A stretch of 64,000 nucleotides of DNA, from assembly GCF_006716675.1 (NCBI RefSeq), contig NZ_VFPM01000004.1, positions 310,001-374,000 on the forward strand, read 5' to 3'. Positions 45,303-54,495 of this stretch are shown piece after piece (position 1 is the first letter of the stretch; each line of letters starts with the position of its first letter). A program made the position numbers and the translations under genes. This DNA is from Humibacillus xanthopallidus. GTDB lineage: Bacteria > Actinomycetota > Actinomycetes > Actinomycetales > Dermatophilaceae. Under the pieces are notes generated by a model that had not been told where the DNA came from, searched no databases, and saw only the letters and a program-made list of their open reading frames with translations.

Positions 45303-46321
45303 CGCGCGAGCTGTTCCTCGAGCTCTTCACCGGCCTGCTGCGCGAGATGATCCGGATCCGGCGCTTCGAGGAGAAGTGCGTCGAGCTCTACAGCGCGACG
45401 AAGATCCGTGGCTTCCTCCACCTCTGCATCGGCGAGGAGGCCGTCGCCGTGGGTGTCGTCGGCGCCCTGACCGAGGACGATGCCGTCGTCTCGACCTATC
45501 GCGAGCACGGGCACGCCCTGGCCCGCGGCGTGCCGATGCCGTCGATCATGGCCGAGATGTTCGGCAAGGCGACCGGGTGCAGCGGTGGCCGTGGCGGGTC
45601 GATGCACCTCTTCGACGCGAGCCGGCGCTTCTACGGGGGGAACGCGATCGTCGCAGGCGGGCTACCCGTCGCGGTCGGGCTGGCGCTGGCTGACCACCTG
45701 ACCGACGACCGCGCGGTCACCGTGTGCCTCTTCGGCGACGGCGCCTTCGCCGAGGGCGAGTTCCACGAGTGCGCCAACCTGGCGGCCCTGTGGGACCTGC
45801 CGGTGCTCTTCTGTTGCGAGAACAACCGCTACGCCATGGGCACGGCCCTGGCGCGGGAGCACGCGGCCACCGACCTCGCGATGCGGGCGGCGGCATACGG
45901 CATGGTGGCGTGGACCGTGGACGGCATGGACGTCATCGCCGTGCGCGAGGCGACGGACCGTGCGCTCGAGTACGTTCGCGACAGCGGCAAGCCGTGCTTC
46001 CTCGAGCTGCGCACCTATCGCTTCCGGGCTCACTCGATGTATGACCCGGACCGCTACCGCGACAAGTCCGAGATCGAGACGTGGAAGAAGTCCGACCCGA
46101 TCCCGGCGCTCGAGGCGAGGCTCGTCAGTGACGGGCTCATGACCCCGGCCGAGGTCGAGCGGTGGCGCGCGGCGGTGGAGGCCGAGGTGGAGGCGGAGAT
46201 CGCAGCGGCGGTGGAGGCGGCCGACGCCGCGCCGCTCGAGCCGGTCGAGGACCTGCTGCGCCACGTGATGACGGAGGCCACGGGTGACGTGGTGGCGCCG
46301 GCGGGTGGGAGGTCGACATGA
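45299..46321 (+). CDS. 2-oxoacid dehydrogenase E1 alpha (PdhA-type)
   Basis: 340 aa. The thiamine diphosphate motif runs from F-G-D-G-A-F-A-E-G to C-E-N-N (near 148-178), and H-G-H-A-L near 70 and R-A-H-S-M-Y-D are conserved. Together with E1 beta it decarboxylates a 2-oxo acid (pyruvate or acetoin-like). ATG overlaps the ligase stop, and its own stop overlaps E1 beta. Confidence 0.92.
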   Translation: MTRELFLELFTGLLREMIRIRRFEEKCVELYSATKIRGFLHLCIGEEAVAVGVVGALTEDDAVVSTYREHGHALARGVPMPSIMAEMFGKATGCSGGRGGSMHLFDASRRFYGGNAIVAGGLPVAVGLALADHLTDDRAVTVCLFGDGAFAEGEFHECANLAALWDLPVLFCCENNRYAMGTALAREHAATDLAMRAAAYGMVAWTVDGMDVIAVREATDRALEYVRDSGKPCFLELRTYRFRAHSMYDPDRYRDKSEIETWKKSDPIPALEARLVSDGLMTPAEVERWRAAVEAEVEAEIAAAVEAADAAPLEPVEDLLRHVMTEATGDVVAPAGGRST

Positions 46322-47379
46322 GCAGGCGGAGCGCGATGACGGTGGCGAAGGACGCTGCGGTGGAGGCGATGACGGCTCCGGCGGTCGCTCCGGCGACGGT
46401 GACGACGACGTTCCGAGAAGCGCTCCGCGAAGCCCATCGGGAAGCCCTGGCGCGGGACCCCCGGGTCTTCCTGATGGGCGAGGACGTCGGGCGCTACGGC
46501 GGGTCCTTCGCCGTGAGCCTCGGCCTGCTCGAGGAGTTCGGCGAGGAGCGCATCCGCGACACGCCGCTCTCGGAGTCCGCCTTCACCGGCGCCGGCATCG
46601 GGGCGGCCCTGCGCGGGTTGCGGCCGATCGTCGAGATCATGACGGTCAACTTCAGCCTGCTCGCGCTCGACCAGATCGTGAACAATGCCGCCACCCTGCG
46701 GCACATGTCCGGTGGTCAGCTGTCGGTGCCGATGGTCATCCGCATGACGACGGGTGCCGGGCGACAGCTTGCCGCGCAGCACTCCCACAGCCTCGAGGGG
46801 TGGTATGCGTCGATCCCCGGCATCCGGGTCATCGCTCCGGCGACGCTGGAGGACGCGCGCGGCATGCTCGGCCCGGCGGTCGAAGACCCCGACCCCGTCG
46901 TCCTCTTCGAGCACGGCTCGCTCTACAACCTCTCGGGGACCCTTCCGGCAGAGCCCGTTCGGGTCGACATCGCCAGTGCGGCCGTCCGGCGCGCGGGCAC
47001 GGACGTCACCGTCATCGCGTATGCCGGTGGGCTGGGCAAGGCGCTCGCGGCCGCGGATCTGCTTGTGGCTGAGAACATCTCGGCCGAGGTGATCGACCTC
47101 CGCGTGCTGCGACCCCTCGACGATGCCACGATCATGGGCTCGGTCGCGCGCACCCACCGGGTCATCATCGTCGACGAGGCCTGGCGCACAGGCAGTCTCG
47201 CCGGCGAGATCTCGGCTCGCATCGTCGAGCAGGCGTTCTACGAGCTCGACGCACCGATCGAACGCGTCTGTGCCGCAGAGGTTCCCGTGCCCTACGCGCA
47301 CCACCTCGAGGAAGCAGCCCTCCCGCAGGCAGAAGGCATCGCCGCCGCGGCGAGGCGGGTGGTGGGCGTCCATGGGTGA
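46318..47379 (+). CDS. 2-oxoacid dehydrogenase E1 beta (PdhB-type)
   Basis: 353 aa. M-G-E-D-V-G-R-Y-G-G, the region D-T-P-L-S-E-S-A-F-T-G-A-G-I-G, and E-H-G-S-L-Y are typical of the beta subunit. About 30 extra Ala/Thr-rich residues precede the conserved core. It overlaps E1 alpha by 4 bases and E2 by 8. Confidence 0.92.
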   Translation: MSRRSAMTVAKDAAVEAMTAPAVAPATVTTTFREALREAHREALARDPRVFLMGEDVGRYGGSFAVSLGLLEEFGEERIRDTPLSESAFTGAGIGAALRGLRPIVEIMTVNFSLLALDQIVNNAATLRHMSGGQLSVPMVIRMTTGAGRQLAAQHSHSLEGWYASIPGIRVIAPATLEDARGMLGPAVEDPDPVVLFEHGSLYNLSGTLPAEPVRVDIASAAVRRAGTDVTVIAYAGGLGKALAAADLLVAENISAEVIDLRVLRPLDDATIMGSVARTHRVIIVDEAWRTGSLAGEISARIVEQAFYELDAPIERVCAAEVPVPYAHHLEEAALPQAEGIAAAARRVVGVHG

Positions 47380-48778
47380 GTTCCGGATGCCGTCGCTCGG
47401 CGCCGACATGGAGCAGGGGGTGCTCATCGAGTGGCTCGTCAAGGTCGGTGACCACGTGCGCCGCGGTGATGTCGTCGCCGTCGTCGAGACGCCGAAGTCG
47501 ACGGTCGAGGTCGAGTGCTTCGAGACGGGCACGGTGACCCGGCTCCTCGCCGAGGAGGGGCAGACGGTGCCGGTCGGGGAGGCGCTGGCGCTGCTCGGTG
47601 CGGCCACCGAGGTGGAGGCGACGGTTGCTGCGCCGGCAACGGTGGAGGCGACGGCTGCTGCGCCGGTGACAGTGCCGGTGGCTGCGGGCGCTGGGGTGGC
47701 CGCAGGTGCTCCGGCGCCGTCGGGGGCAGCGTCGGGCTCGACCGCGCGGCCGCCCCTGTCGCCGGTGTTGCGCCACCTGGCCCGCGAGCTCGGCGTCGAC
47801 CCGACCACGCTGCACGGCACCGGACGGGACGGCGCCCTCACCCGGCACGACGTCGAGCAGGCGGCGGTGGCCCCGACACCGGCAACGACGTCACCGCACC
47901 GGCCGCGGGTCTCGCCGCTGGCCCGCCGGCTCGCCGCCGAGGAGGGCGTCGACCTGACCTCGGTGCAGGGCACGGGACCCGACGGGAGCGTCCGGGCGGA
48001 GGACGTGCGACGGGCCACGCGGCATACGGGATCGGGGGAGCGGGCGGCGTCGGCCCCCACCTCTCGGGTCGAGGTGAAACCCGAGGCCGCGCCGGAGGAG
48101 CCACCGCCTCCACCGATGAGCGACATGAGGCGGAGCATCGCGGCGCTGATGACGGTCTCCAACCAGGAGATCCCCCACTACCACCTGAGCCTCACGATCG
48201 ACCTCTGGCGGAGCCTCCAGTGGATGAAGGAGCGCAACCGCGAGCTGGAGATGTCGGAGCGGCTCGTGCCGGCGGCGCTGCTCCTCGCCGCGACGGCGCG
48301 GGCGGCGCGGGCGGTGCCCGAGCTCAACGGCCACTGGATCGAGGGAGCCTTCCGTCCGGCCGCCGACGTCGACCTCGGGCTCATCCTGTCGCTACGCAGC
48401 GGTGGCCTCCTCGTGCCCGCGATCGGTGGCGCCGACCGGCTGTCCGTCGACGAGATGATGGCCCGCATCAAGGTGCTGACGCGACGCGCGCGCAGCGGGC
48501 GTCTGCGCGGGTCGGACCTCGTGCCGCCGAGCATCACGGTCTCCAACCTCGGCGACCAGGGCGTCGACAGCGTGCTGGGGGTCATCTACCCGCCGCAGGT
48601 GGCGCTCGTCGGCTTCGGCGCCGTCGCAGAGCGACCGTGGGCCGTGGACGGCATGCTCGGCGTGCGGCCCCTCGTCACCATCACCCTCGCGGGCGATCAC
48701 CGCGCGACCGACGGCGCGACGGGGTCGCGCCTGCTCAAGACCATCGACCGCCTGTTGCAGGCACCTGAGGAGCTGTGA
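47372..48778 (+). CDS. Dihydrolipoamide acyltransferase (E2), two E3-binding domains
   Basis: 468 aa. The lipoyl domain carries K42 in E-T-P-K-S-T-V-E-V. After an Ala-rich linker come two peripheral subunit-binding domains (about 130-168 and 187-222; V-L-R-H-L-A-R-E-L-G-V-D and L-A-R-R-L-A-A-E-E-G-V-D). A Pro-rich linker leads to the catalytic core with H-R-A-T-D-G near 448. Having two such domains is unusual. It passes the acyl group from E1 to CoA. No E3 gene is in the window. Confidence 0.9.
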   Translation: MGEFRMPSLGADMEQGVLIEWLVKVGDHVRRGDVVAVVETPKSTVEVECFETGTVTRLLAEEGQTVPVGEALALLGAATEVEATVAAPATVEATAAAPVTVPVAAGAGVAAGAPAPSGAASGSTARPPLSPVLRHLARELGVDPTTLHGTGRDGALTRHDVEQAAVAPTPATTSPHRPRVSPLARRLAAEEGVDLTSVQGTGPDGSVRAEDVRRATRHTGSGERAASAPTSRVEVKPEAAPEEPPPPPMSDMRRSIAALMTVSNQEIPHYHLSLTIDLWRSLQWMKERNRELEMSERLVPAALLLAATARAARAVPELNGHWIEGAFRPAADVDLGLILSLRSGGLLVPAIGGADRLSVDEMMARIKVLTRRARSGRLRGSDLVPPSITVSNLGDQGVDSVLGVIYPPQVALVGFGAVAERPWAVDGMLGVRPLVTITLAGDHRATDGATGSRLLKTIDRLLQAPEEL

Positions 48779-48783
48779 CGAGG

Positions 48784-49071
48784 ATGACCACGACACCGAG
48801 CCAGAGCGGCAGCCAGACCGCACCGGGCAGCCCGAGGGAGATGCTCGAGACGACGCTGCGCGAGATCGTGCCCGACGCCAGCCTCGACGGCGTCAACGGC
48901 GATGCCGACCTGCGTGAGACCTTCGAGCTCGACTCGCTCGACTTCGTCGAGCTGGTGGAGCGGCTCGGCAAGCGCGCCGGTTTCCGCATCGAGGACGACG
49001 ACGCCGACCAGCTGCGCACGATCGACGCGGCGACGGCCTTCCTGTCGCGGGGGATGCGGCGCATCGGTTGA
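48784..49071 (+). CDS. Acyl carrier protein
   Basis: 95 aa. E-L-D-S-L-D-F-V-E-L holds the phosphopantetheine serine (S51), and the four-helix ACP pattern follows. An overlapping GTG (48775) is an alternative start; I prefer ATG 48784. Only 5 bases from the E2 stop, so in the operon. An ACP in a pyruvate-dehydrogenase-like operon is odd: it may accept an acyl group from E2 or the ligase (inference). Confidence 0.87.
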   Translation: MTTTPSQSGSQTAPGSPREMLETTLREIVPDASLDGVNGDADLRETFELDSLDFVELVERLGKRAGFRIEDDDADQLRTIDAATAFLSRGMRRIG

Positions 49072-49497
49072 GGCGCTCGGCAGGCCTGTCGTGAGGCCTG
49101 CTCCAGATCGCCTGTCAGAGTCCGCACAGGCAAGTCCCAGTTTCGGGGATGTTATCGGAAGTTCCTGCAGCGCAACGACTCTGGTGCGACCATGAGGGGA
49201 TCGACGGCGCCGCCCGCACAGGGTGAGGCCGTCACGGGATCGACATCACATCCGTTACCGATCGGGGGCATGGATGGGTTGCAGCTGGTCATGACGCACG
49301 ACACGCGGTGCCCCCTGAGCGGCCCGCGCGAGGTTCCCTCTGACCGCCCCTCGTCCGGGCGGCACCGTCACCCACGCCTGCAGTCGCTGCGGCGCTGACA
49401 CACCATGGTCCGGTCGCGTCACGGCCGGACGTTCGGCATCGCGTCTGCCTGCATGCCGGTCGAGGCGCATGCCCTCACCGAGGAGAGTGACTGTCCC
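49072..49497. other. Intergenic region before the Cys-repeat gene
   Basis: 426 bp. It starts with the hairpin at 49080. A 68-codon frame (49192-49398) has no ribosome site or recognisable product and is not called. No promoter for the next gene could be fixed. Confidence 0.5.
49080..49101 (+). terminator. Hairpin after the ACP gene
   Basis: Perfect 8-bp stem GCAGGCCT / AGGCCTGC with a 6-base loop, 8 bases past the stop. Confidence 0.55.
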
Positions 49498-51450
49498 ATG
49501 TCCGAATTCGATGTTGCTGCGGACCTGAACCTGGCTGCCGGTGCCCTGCGCGGGCTGGTCGACGACGAGGACCGCTTCCGCGCCTGGTATGACGCCTTCC
49601 TTGCCGGCGACGCCGACTCCTACCGACGGATCCTCGGAAAGGCGTCCGCCCTGGAGCACGAGGATCTCCTGTGTGGCTGGCTCTGCAGCAAGGAGTGCGT
49701 GCGACTCTGCTGGCGTCTCTGTGGACCGCCCCGGATCGACCGCATCCCCGAGCCTCGCGAGCTCGCCGAGGTCATCGTCAGGCTGACGAGCGACGAGGAG
49801 CTGCTCGAGCGCCTCGTGCAGCCCGTTCTCGAGCTGGACCCGCGTGCCTGGCAGTCGCTCGTCAACGAGCTCGAGCTGCGGCCGTTCTGCCACCTCATCT
49901 GCCACTGGGTCTGTCGCGTCTACTGCCGGCTCCGGTGCGAGCGGCTCGACGACACCGACGGCGTGCTCTCGCGCCACCTCGTCGATGAGCTCGCTGGCGC
50001 GGGCCCGGCCATCGCGGCGCTGGTCGCAGACGAGGCCGGCTTCGCGGAGGTGAGCAAGGCTGCTCTCGCCGGCCGGTGTGAGCTCGTCAAGAGCGTGTTC
50101 GACCGTCTCGGGCTGGCGGACCGGTGCCGGTGGATCTGCGAGTTCTTCTGCTCGTGGAGGTGCGTCCGGGTCTGTATCACCCTGTGCCGCCCGTTCCAGG
50201 TCACGGAGATGGACCTCTCGCTCACCGAGGCCTACGAGTTCGGGCAGGCCATCAGCCGGTTGTCCGAGCAGCCCGAGGCCCTCGCCGCTGTCGCCGACGC
50301 CGTCGAGCGTGAGGACGTCGATCGGTTCGCCTCGCTCGTCAAGGAGCTCGGGCTCGAGCGCTTCTGCGTGCAGCTGTGTCACTGGGTCTGCTCGTGGCAC
50401 TGCACGCTCCTGTGCCGGTGTGTCTGCACTCCTGTCCTGCAGCCGTGGTTCACGCACGTCGGCCACTTCGACATCTACGCCGACATCGACTCCGGCACCG
50501 GCCTCACGAACAAGGGCCTCTCCTTCTCCGGGCTGTACTTCAACGGTGGCCCGGGGTTCGCCTTCCAGGACTGCCTCGAGCTGCGTGGCTACTGCCCCGC
50601 GGCCTCCCCGATCGACGGCACCGCCATGCGCTACCGCTTCGTGCTGGCCGGCACGTCGACGCCGATCACCGGGAGCAGGGTGTGCCAGGTCGATGCAGGA
50701 TCCCGGGTCGTCTCGTGGCCGCAGAACCTGTCAGGGGTCGCGGGTGCAGCCAACGTGTCCACCTTCCAGACGATCGCCATCGCCGGCGCGCCGACCGCGG
50801 AGAAGCCGCCCCCCGCTCCTGGCGACCCCTGGTACGGACCCGACATCCACACCCTCGTGCCCGACCCGGACGGCTGGGTGGTCGTCGACCCGGCCTCGAT
50901 CTCGGGCGGCTTCACCACCCTGCTGGGCTTCGACACCACGGACGATGTGCCCGGGGGTATGCCGACCAGCGCGAACCCGGCCGGTCAGACCGCCTCGCCC
51001 GCACCGTCCGGCCAGGACCTCGGGATCGTCTTCGAGGCGACGAGGGTGGCCGGGCCGACGAGCCCTCCGGACCACTCCAACACCCTCGCCCGGGTGCACA
51101 TCAGCAACTGGAGGGAGCTCAACCTCCTCGACATCCAGCAGTTCCACGGGGCGGGCGCCGGGGCGTGCAGTCCGATCACCTCGGCACTGGATGTCGACTA
51201 CACCGCCGACCATGAGGTCATGGCCGCATGGTCCGTCGCCATCACGAGCGCCTCACCCTCGGCCCCCGGGACCGTCGCCGGAGGCACGGTGCCTCGAGGC
51301 GGCTTCGGGACCGATCACGAGAACACGACCGGGTGGCAGCCCTGCTCCTACACCGCCTCGCTCTCGACCAGAGCGGCCCTGACGACCGGGCTCATCGACA
51401 ACCAGGGGTACACGACGTCGAAGACGTTCTGCACCACCGGTCGGGGCTGA
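49498..51450 (+). CDS. Unrecognised protein: four helical repeats with Cys-x3-Cys stripes
   Basis: 650 aa from ATG 49498 (AGGAGAG about 12 bases upstream; an in-frame ATG at 49453 is an alternative). Residues 1-310 hold four repeats of 72-80 aa. Each is an acidic helical part (L..D-E..F...A...G-D...F..L...L-L) ending in a helix with Cys every fourth residue: 59-63-67-71-75; 131-135-139-143-147; 210-214-218-222-226-230; 290-294-298-302-306-310 (plus 308). C-H-W-V-C recurs in repeats 2 and 4. Residues 310-650 are a Gly/Ser/Thr-rich, probably beta domain with a few more cysteines. No signal peptide. The stripes could form a thiol-lined bundle for metal storage, as in Csp copper proteins, but this is only an analogy. 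Confidence 0.85.
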   Translation: MSEFDVAADLNLAAGALRGLVDDEDRFRAWYDAFLAGDADSYRRILGKASALEHEDLLCGWLCSKECVRLCWRLCGPPRIDRIPEPRELAEVIVRLTSDEELLERLVQPVLELDPRAWQSLVNELELRPFCHLICHWVCRVYCRLRCERLDDTDGVLSRHLVDELAGAGPAIAALVADEAGFAEVSKAALAGRCELVKSVFDRLGLADRCRWICEFFCSWRCVRVCITLCRPFQVTEMDLSLTEAYEFGQAISRLSEQPEALAAVADAVEREDVDRFASLVKELGLERFCVQLCHWVCSWHCTLLCRCVCTPVLQPWFTHVGHFDIYADIDSGTGLTNKGLSFSGLYFNGGPGFAFQDCLELRGYCPAASPIDGTAMRYRFVLAGTSTPITGSRVCQVDAGSRVVSWPQNLSGVAGAANVSTFQTIAIAGAPTAEKPPPAPGDPWYGPDIHTLVPDPDGWVVVDPASISGGFTTLLGFDTTDDVPGGMPTSANPAGQTASPAPSGQDLGIVFEATRVAGPTSPPDHSNTLARVHISNWRELNLLDIQQFHGAGAGACSPITSALDVDYTADHEVMAAWSVAITSASPSAPGTVAGGTVPRGGFGTDHENTTGWQPCSYTASLSTRAALTTGLIDNQGYTTSKTFCTTGRG

Positions 51451-51474
51451 CCCCTCGGCACGGCGTGACGCGGA

Positions 51475-51510
51475 CGAGGACGGCGGGCGCGACGCGTCCC
51501 GCCGTCCTCG
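51475..51510. terminator. Terminator between convergent genes
   Basis: Perfect 13-bp stem CGAGGACGGCGGG / CCCGCCGTCCTCG with a 10-base loop, 24 bases past the Cys-repeat gene stop. It could serve both this gene and the facing SulP gene. Confidence 0.75.
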
Positions 51511-51583
51511 ACCGCCCGTCGGGCAGGGCGGCGGTCGGGCGCCCCGCGCGCCCCATGCCGCGAGGACCGGCCGGACGAGCGGA

Positions 51584-53470
51584 CTATGACACGGCCGCCC
51601 GGCCCCCCGCGAGAGGCGGCTCGTCCGGTGGGTCCGGGCCCGGGTCACGAGCCACGATGTGCTCCTCGTCGTCGGCCTCGTCGGCCTCGTCGGCCCCGTC
51701 GGGCCGGATTACCGGGGCGCCGGTGGCGGCCAGCGCTGCCTCGTGGGCCGGGAGGTCGGTGAGGCCGTGCACCCGGCGGGCCTCGCGCACCCCCTGAGAG
51801 ATGCTGTGCCACAGGTGGTCCTCGCCGAGCTCGGGGATCAGCCCGGAGCGGCGCAGCGCCTGGCGCACGGGCCACATGACACGGACGAGGAAGAGATCCA
51901 CATCCCGTTGGACGAGTGCGGCCCGAAGATCGGCGAGGGCGTCCGCGCTGGTGGTGTCCATCTGGTTGGTCGCCTCGAGGTCGAGAACCAGCGCGCGGGT
52001 CCCGGGGGTCGAGTCGATGAGAGCCAGGATGCTGTCGTTGGCCGGCGAGGCCGTGACCCAGAAGAGCGGCACGTCGAGGCGAAGCACCATCACACCGGGG
52101 AAGGTCGAGCGCTCGGGATGGTTGCGGATGCTGCCCCACGCAGCCTTCTCATGGGGCACCTTGCCCATGATCTCGACGTCGACCCTGGTCGAGCGGAAGA
52201 CGAGACCGATCACCGACGCGGCGACGGCGAGGAGCAGGCCGTTCAGGGGTCCGAAGGCCAGCACCCCGACCGCCGCGATGGCCGCGGCGACGATGTCGTT
52301 GCGGCGAACCCTCCGATAGCGGCCCAAGGCGCTGAAGTCCATGAGCTTCCACACCGCGTTGACGACGATCGCGCTCAGCACCGCGCGGGGGAGCGCCGAG
52401 AGGGTGGGGGCGATGGCCACGATGACGACGACGGCCAGCGCCGCTGCGGCCAGTCCGGTCACCTGCGTGCGCCCGCGCGCGTCGCTGACCGCGGCCGTCT
52501 TGGACAGGCTCCCGGCGACACCGAGGCCGCCGAAGAGCCCGGACGCGACGTTGGCGGCGCCGGAGGCGAGCAGCTCCTGGTCGGCGTCGATCCGGTAGGC
52601 CCCCTTGGCCGCGAAGAGGCGGGCCGCGCTCAGGCCCTCCGCCAGCCCTACGAGCGCCAGTGCCGCACCGGCCGTGAGCAGCCCGACCACGTCGGCGGGG
52701 TCGACCTCCGGCATGCCGGGTGCGCTCAGCCCTTGCGGGACCGGCCCGACGACCTCGACACCTCGCGCCTGCAGGTCCAGGGCTGCCGACGCCGCGAGGC
52801 CTCCGATGAGGACGAGGAGACCCCACGGGACCTTCGGCATGAGCCGTTGGCCGCCGAACAGCACAACGAGCGCGACCGCCGACACCGCCACGGTGAGGAG
52901 GTCGGCCTCTCCGCGGGTGACGCTCGAGCCGAGCGCCCCGACGCGCTCGATGACCCGTCCTGCCGGCGTCGGCACGCCGACGAGGTGCGGCACCTCGTTG
53001 AGGATGACGAGCATGGTCAGCCCGAGCACGAAGCCGGTGACGATGGGCTTGGACAGGAACTCGGCCATCCAGCCGATCCCGACGAAGCCCGCAGCGATGA
53101 GCACCAGCCCGGAGCCGAGCGCCAGTGCGGCCGTGTACGACGCAGCCTGCGCGGTGCCGGCGACCCCGAAGCTGGCGAGGAACGACCCCGACAGCACGGA
53201 CACCGTCGAGACCGGGCCCACGATGAGCTGCCGGGAGGAGCCGAACACGGCATACGCCACGAGTGCCACGGGCAGCGCGTAGAGGCCGACCTCAACGGGG
53301 GCCCCGGCGATCGACGCGTAGCCGAGGGCCTGCGGGACGGCGAGCGCGGCGACCACGGCGCCGGCAACGAGGTCCCCCCGCAGCCACGCGACCCGGTAGC
53401 GCGGCAGCCAGTGGACCATCGGGACCCGGCGCCATCTGCCCGTGGGGAGGGCCGTCGCGTCATCGCTCAC
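51584..53470 (-). CDS. SulP-family anion transporter with STAS domain
   Basis: About 628 aa. Some 10-12 hydrophobic segments begin G-D-L-V-A-G-A-V-V-A-A-L-A-V-P-Q-A-L-G-Y-A, the SulP signature. A cytoplasmic STAS domain follows (about 440-560: L-V-L-D-L-E-A-T-N-Q-M-D-T-T-S-A-D-A-L), then an acidic C-terminal tail. SulP proteins carry sulfate, bicarbonate or dicarboxylates; which one is not readable. The start is uncertain: GTG at 53470 or 53479, or TTG at 53503. TAGCGT (53503-53508, minus) is a likely -10 and argues against the TTG. Confidence 0.88.
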   Translation of the reverse strand: MSDDATALPTGRWRRVPMVHWLPRYRVAWLRGDLVAGAVVAALAVPQALGYASIAGAPVEVGLYALPVALVAYAVFGSSRQLIVGPVSTVSVLSGSFLASFGVAGTAQAASYTAALALGSGLVLIAAGFVGIGWMAEFLSKPIVTGFVLGLTMLVILNEVPHLVGVPTPAGRVIERVGALGSSVTRGEADLLTVAVSAVALVVLFGGQRLMPKVPWGLLVLIGGLAASAALDLQARGVEVVGPVPQGLSAPGMPEVDPADVVGLLTAGAALALVGLAEGLSAARLFAAKGAYRIDADQELLASGAANVASGLFGGLGVAGSLSKTAAVSDARGRTQVTGLAAAALAVVVIVAIAPTLSALPRAVLSAIVVNAVWKLMDFSALGRYRRVRRNDIVAAAIAAVGVLAFGPLNGLLLAVAASVIGLVFRSTRVDVEIMGKVPHEKAAWGSIRNHPERSTFPGVMVLRLDVPLFWVTASPANDSILALIDSTPGTRALVLDLEATNQMDTTSADALADLRAALVQRDVDLFLVRVMWPVRQALRRSGLIPELGEDHLWHSISQGVREARRVHGLTDLPAHEAALAATGAPVIRPDGADEADEADDEEHIVARDPGPDPPDEPPLAGGRAAVS

Positions 53471-53607
53471 CCATGCCACCCCGTTCCGCAAGCCGTGCTG
53501 CAACGCTAGCGGTGCGGAGCCGCATCACCAGGGCTATTGAGACATGCGGGCGTCCGGCGTCACATGGCAGTCGGCCGAGGTGGGGCGATGGCACCCTCCG
53601 GATGGCG

Positions 53608-54495
53608 TCAGCTCGTGATGTCCTTGCCCGCGAAGCGGGCCCAGGCGAGCAGCCCGAACACGACGGCATACCCCAGGTCGACCCGAAGGCCTTGGGCGAT
53701 GTTGTCCCAGAAGGGTGGGTCGCGCAGCAGGTCGCCGAAGGCCATCCACTGGTCGACGAGGAGCCAGGGGTGCAGCCACGAGATCTGAGGCACCGAGTCA
53801 GCGATCCAGGAGAGGATCGTGAAGATCATGAGTGCCACGGTGGCTGCCAGCGGTTGCTCCGTGAGCGTCGAGATGAAGAGCCCGACGGCGCCGAGGGCCG
53901 CCAGACCGGCGGCGATGTAGAGGCTGACGAGCACCACCCGCCAGACTGCTGCGCCGAACGAGATCTCACTGCCCGAGAGCGTCAGCATCGGTCCGGTGCC
54001 GAAGAGCGCGATCCCCGCGACGGCGCCGGCGACGACCACGACGGCGACGCCCCACACGGCGCCGATGACGAGGGAGGCGTACTTCGTGACGAGGAGTCGG
54101 GTCCGCCCCACCGGCACGGTCAGCAGGTAGCGAAGCGTGCCGAGGTTCGCCTCGCCGGCCACCGAGTCACCGGCGAGCATCGCGATGGCGAGGGGAAGGA
54201 ACAGCCCCAGCTCGACGCTGAGTGCCGCGAGCGGCACGAAGAGCCCGTTCGACGTGATCGAGGAGAGGAAGTCCGGCCCTCGCCCCTCACGTGGCGAGGA
54301 GATCCGCACCGCGACGGCGATGAGGACCGGCACGGCGGCGAGGACGAGCAGGCCCATCTGGTTGCGCCTGCGGCCGGCGATCAGCCGCAGCTCGGATCGC
54401 AGCAGGCGCGTCGACAGCCGCCGCGAGAGGGGGGCTGCGCCGGCGACCCGTGCCCGCTCGGAAACCTCTGTGACGACCGGCTCAGCCGCTGACAT
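53608..54495 (-). CDS. ABC-2 type exporter permease
   Basis: 295 aa, about six hydrophobic segments after a basic N-terminal region (R-R-L-S-T-R-L-L-R-S-E-L). G-D-S-V-A-G-E-A-N-L-G-T-L-R-Y-L is the NatB/ABC-2 signature. It overlaps the ATPase gene by 14 bases. Last gene of the LolA-like/ATPase/permease unit. Confidence 0.87.
   Translation of the reverse strand: MSAAEPVVTEVSERARVAGAAPLSRRLSTRLLRSELRLIAGRRRNQMGLLVLAAVPVLIAVAVRISSPREGRGPDFLSSITSNGLFVPLAALSVELGLFLPLAIAMLAGDSVAGEANLGTLRYLLTVPVGRTRLLVTKYASLVIGAVWGVAVVVVAGAVAGIALFGTGPMLTLSGSEISFGAAVWRVVLVSLYIAAGLAALGAVGLFISTLTEQPLAATVALMIFTILSWIADSVPQISWLHPWLLVDQWMAFGDLLRDPPFWDNIAQGLRVDLGYAVVFGLLAWARFAGKDITS

Noticed and set aside
46054..48162. Long minus-strand frame across the E1/E2 genes
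   Set aside because: Antisense to strongly conserved dehydrogenase subunits; Ser/Arg/Ala-rich and without motifs.
49192..49398. 68-codon plus-strand frame before the Cys-repeat gene
   Set aside because: No ribosome site, no family, biased composition; likely non-coding.
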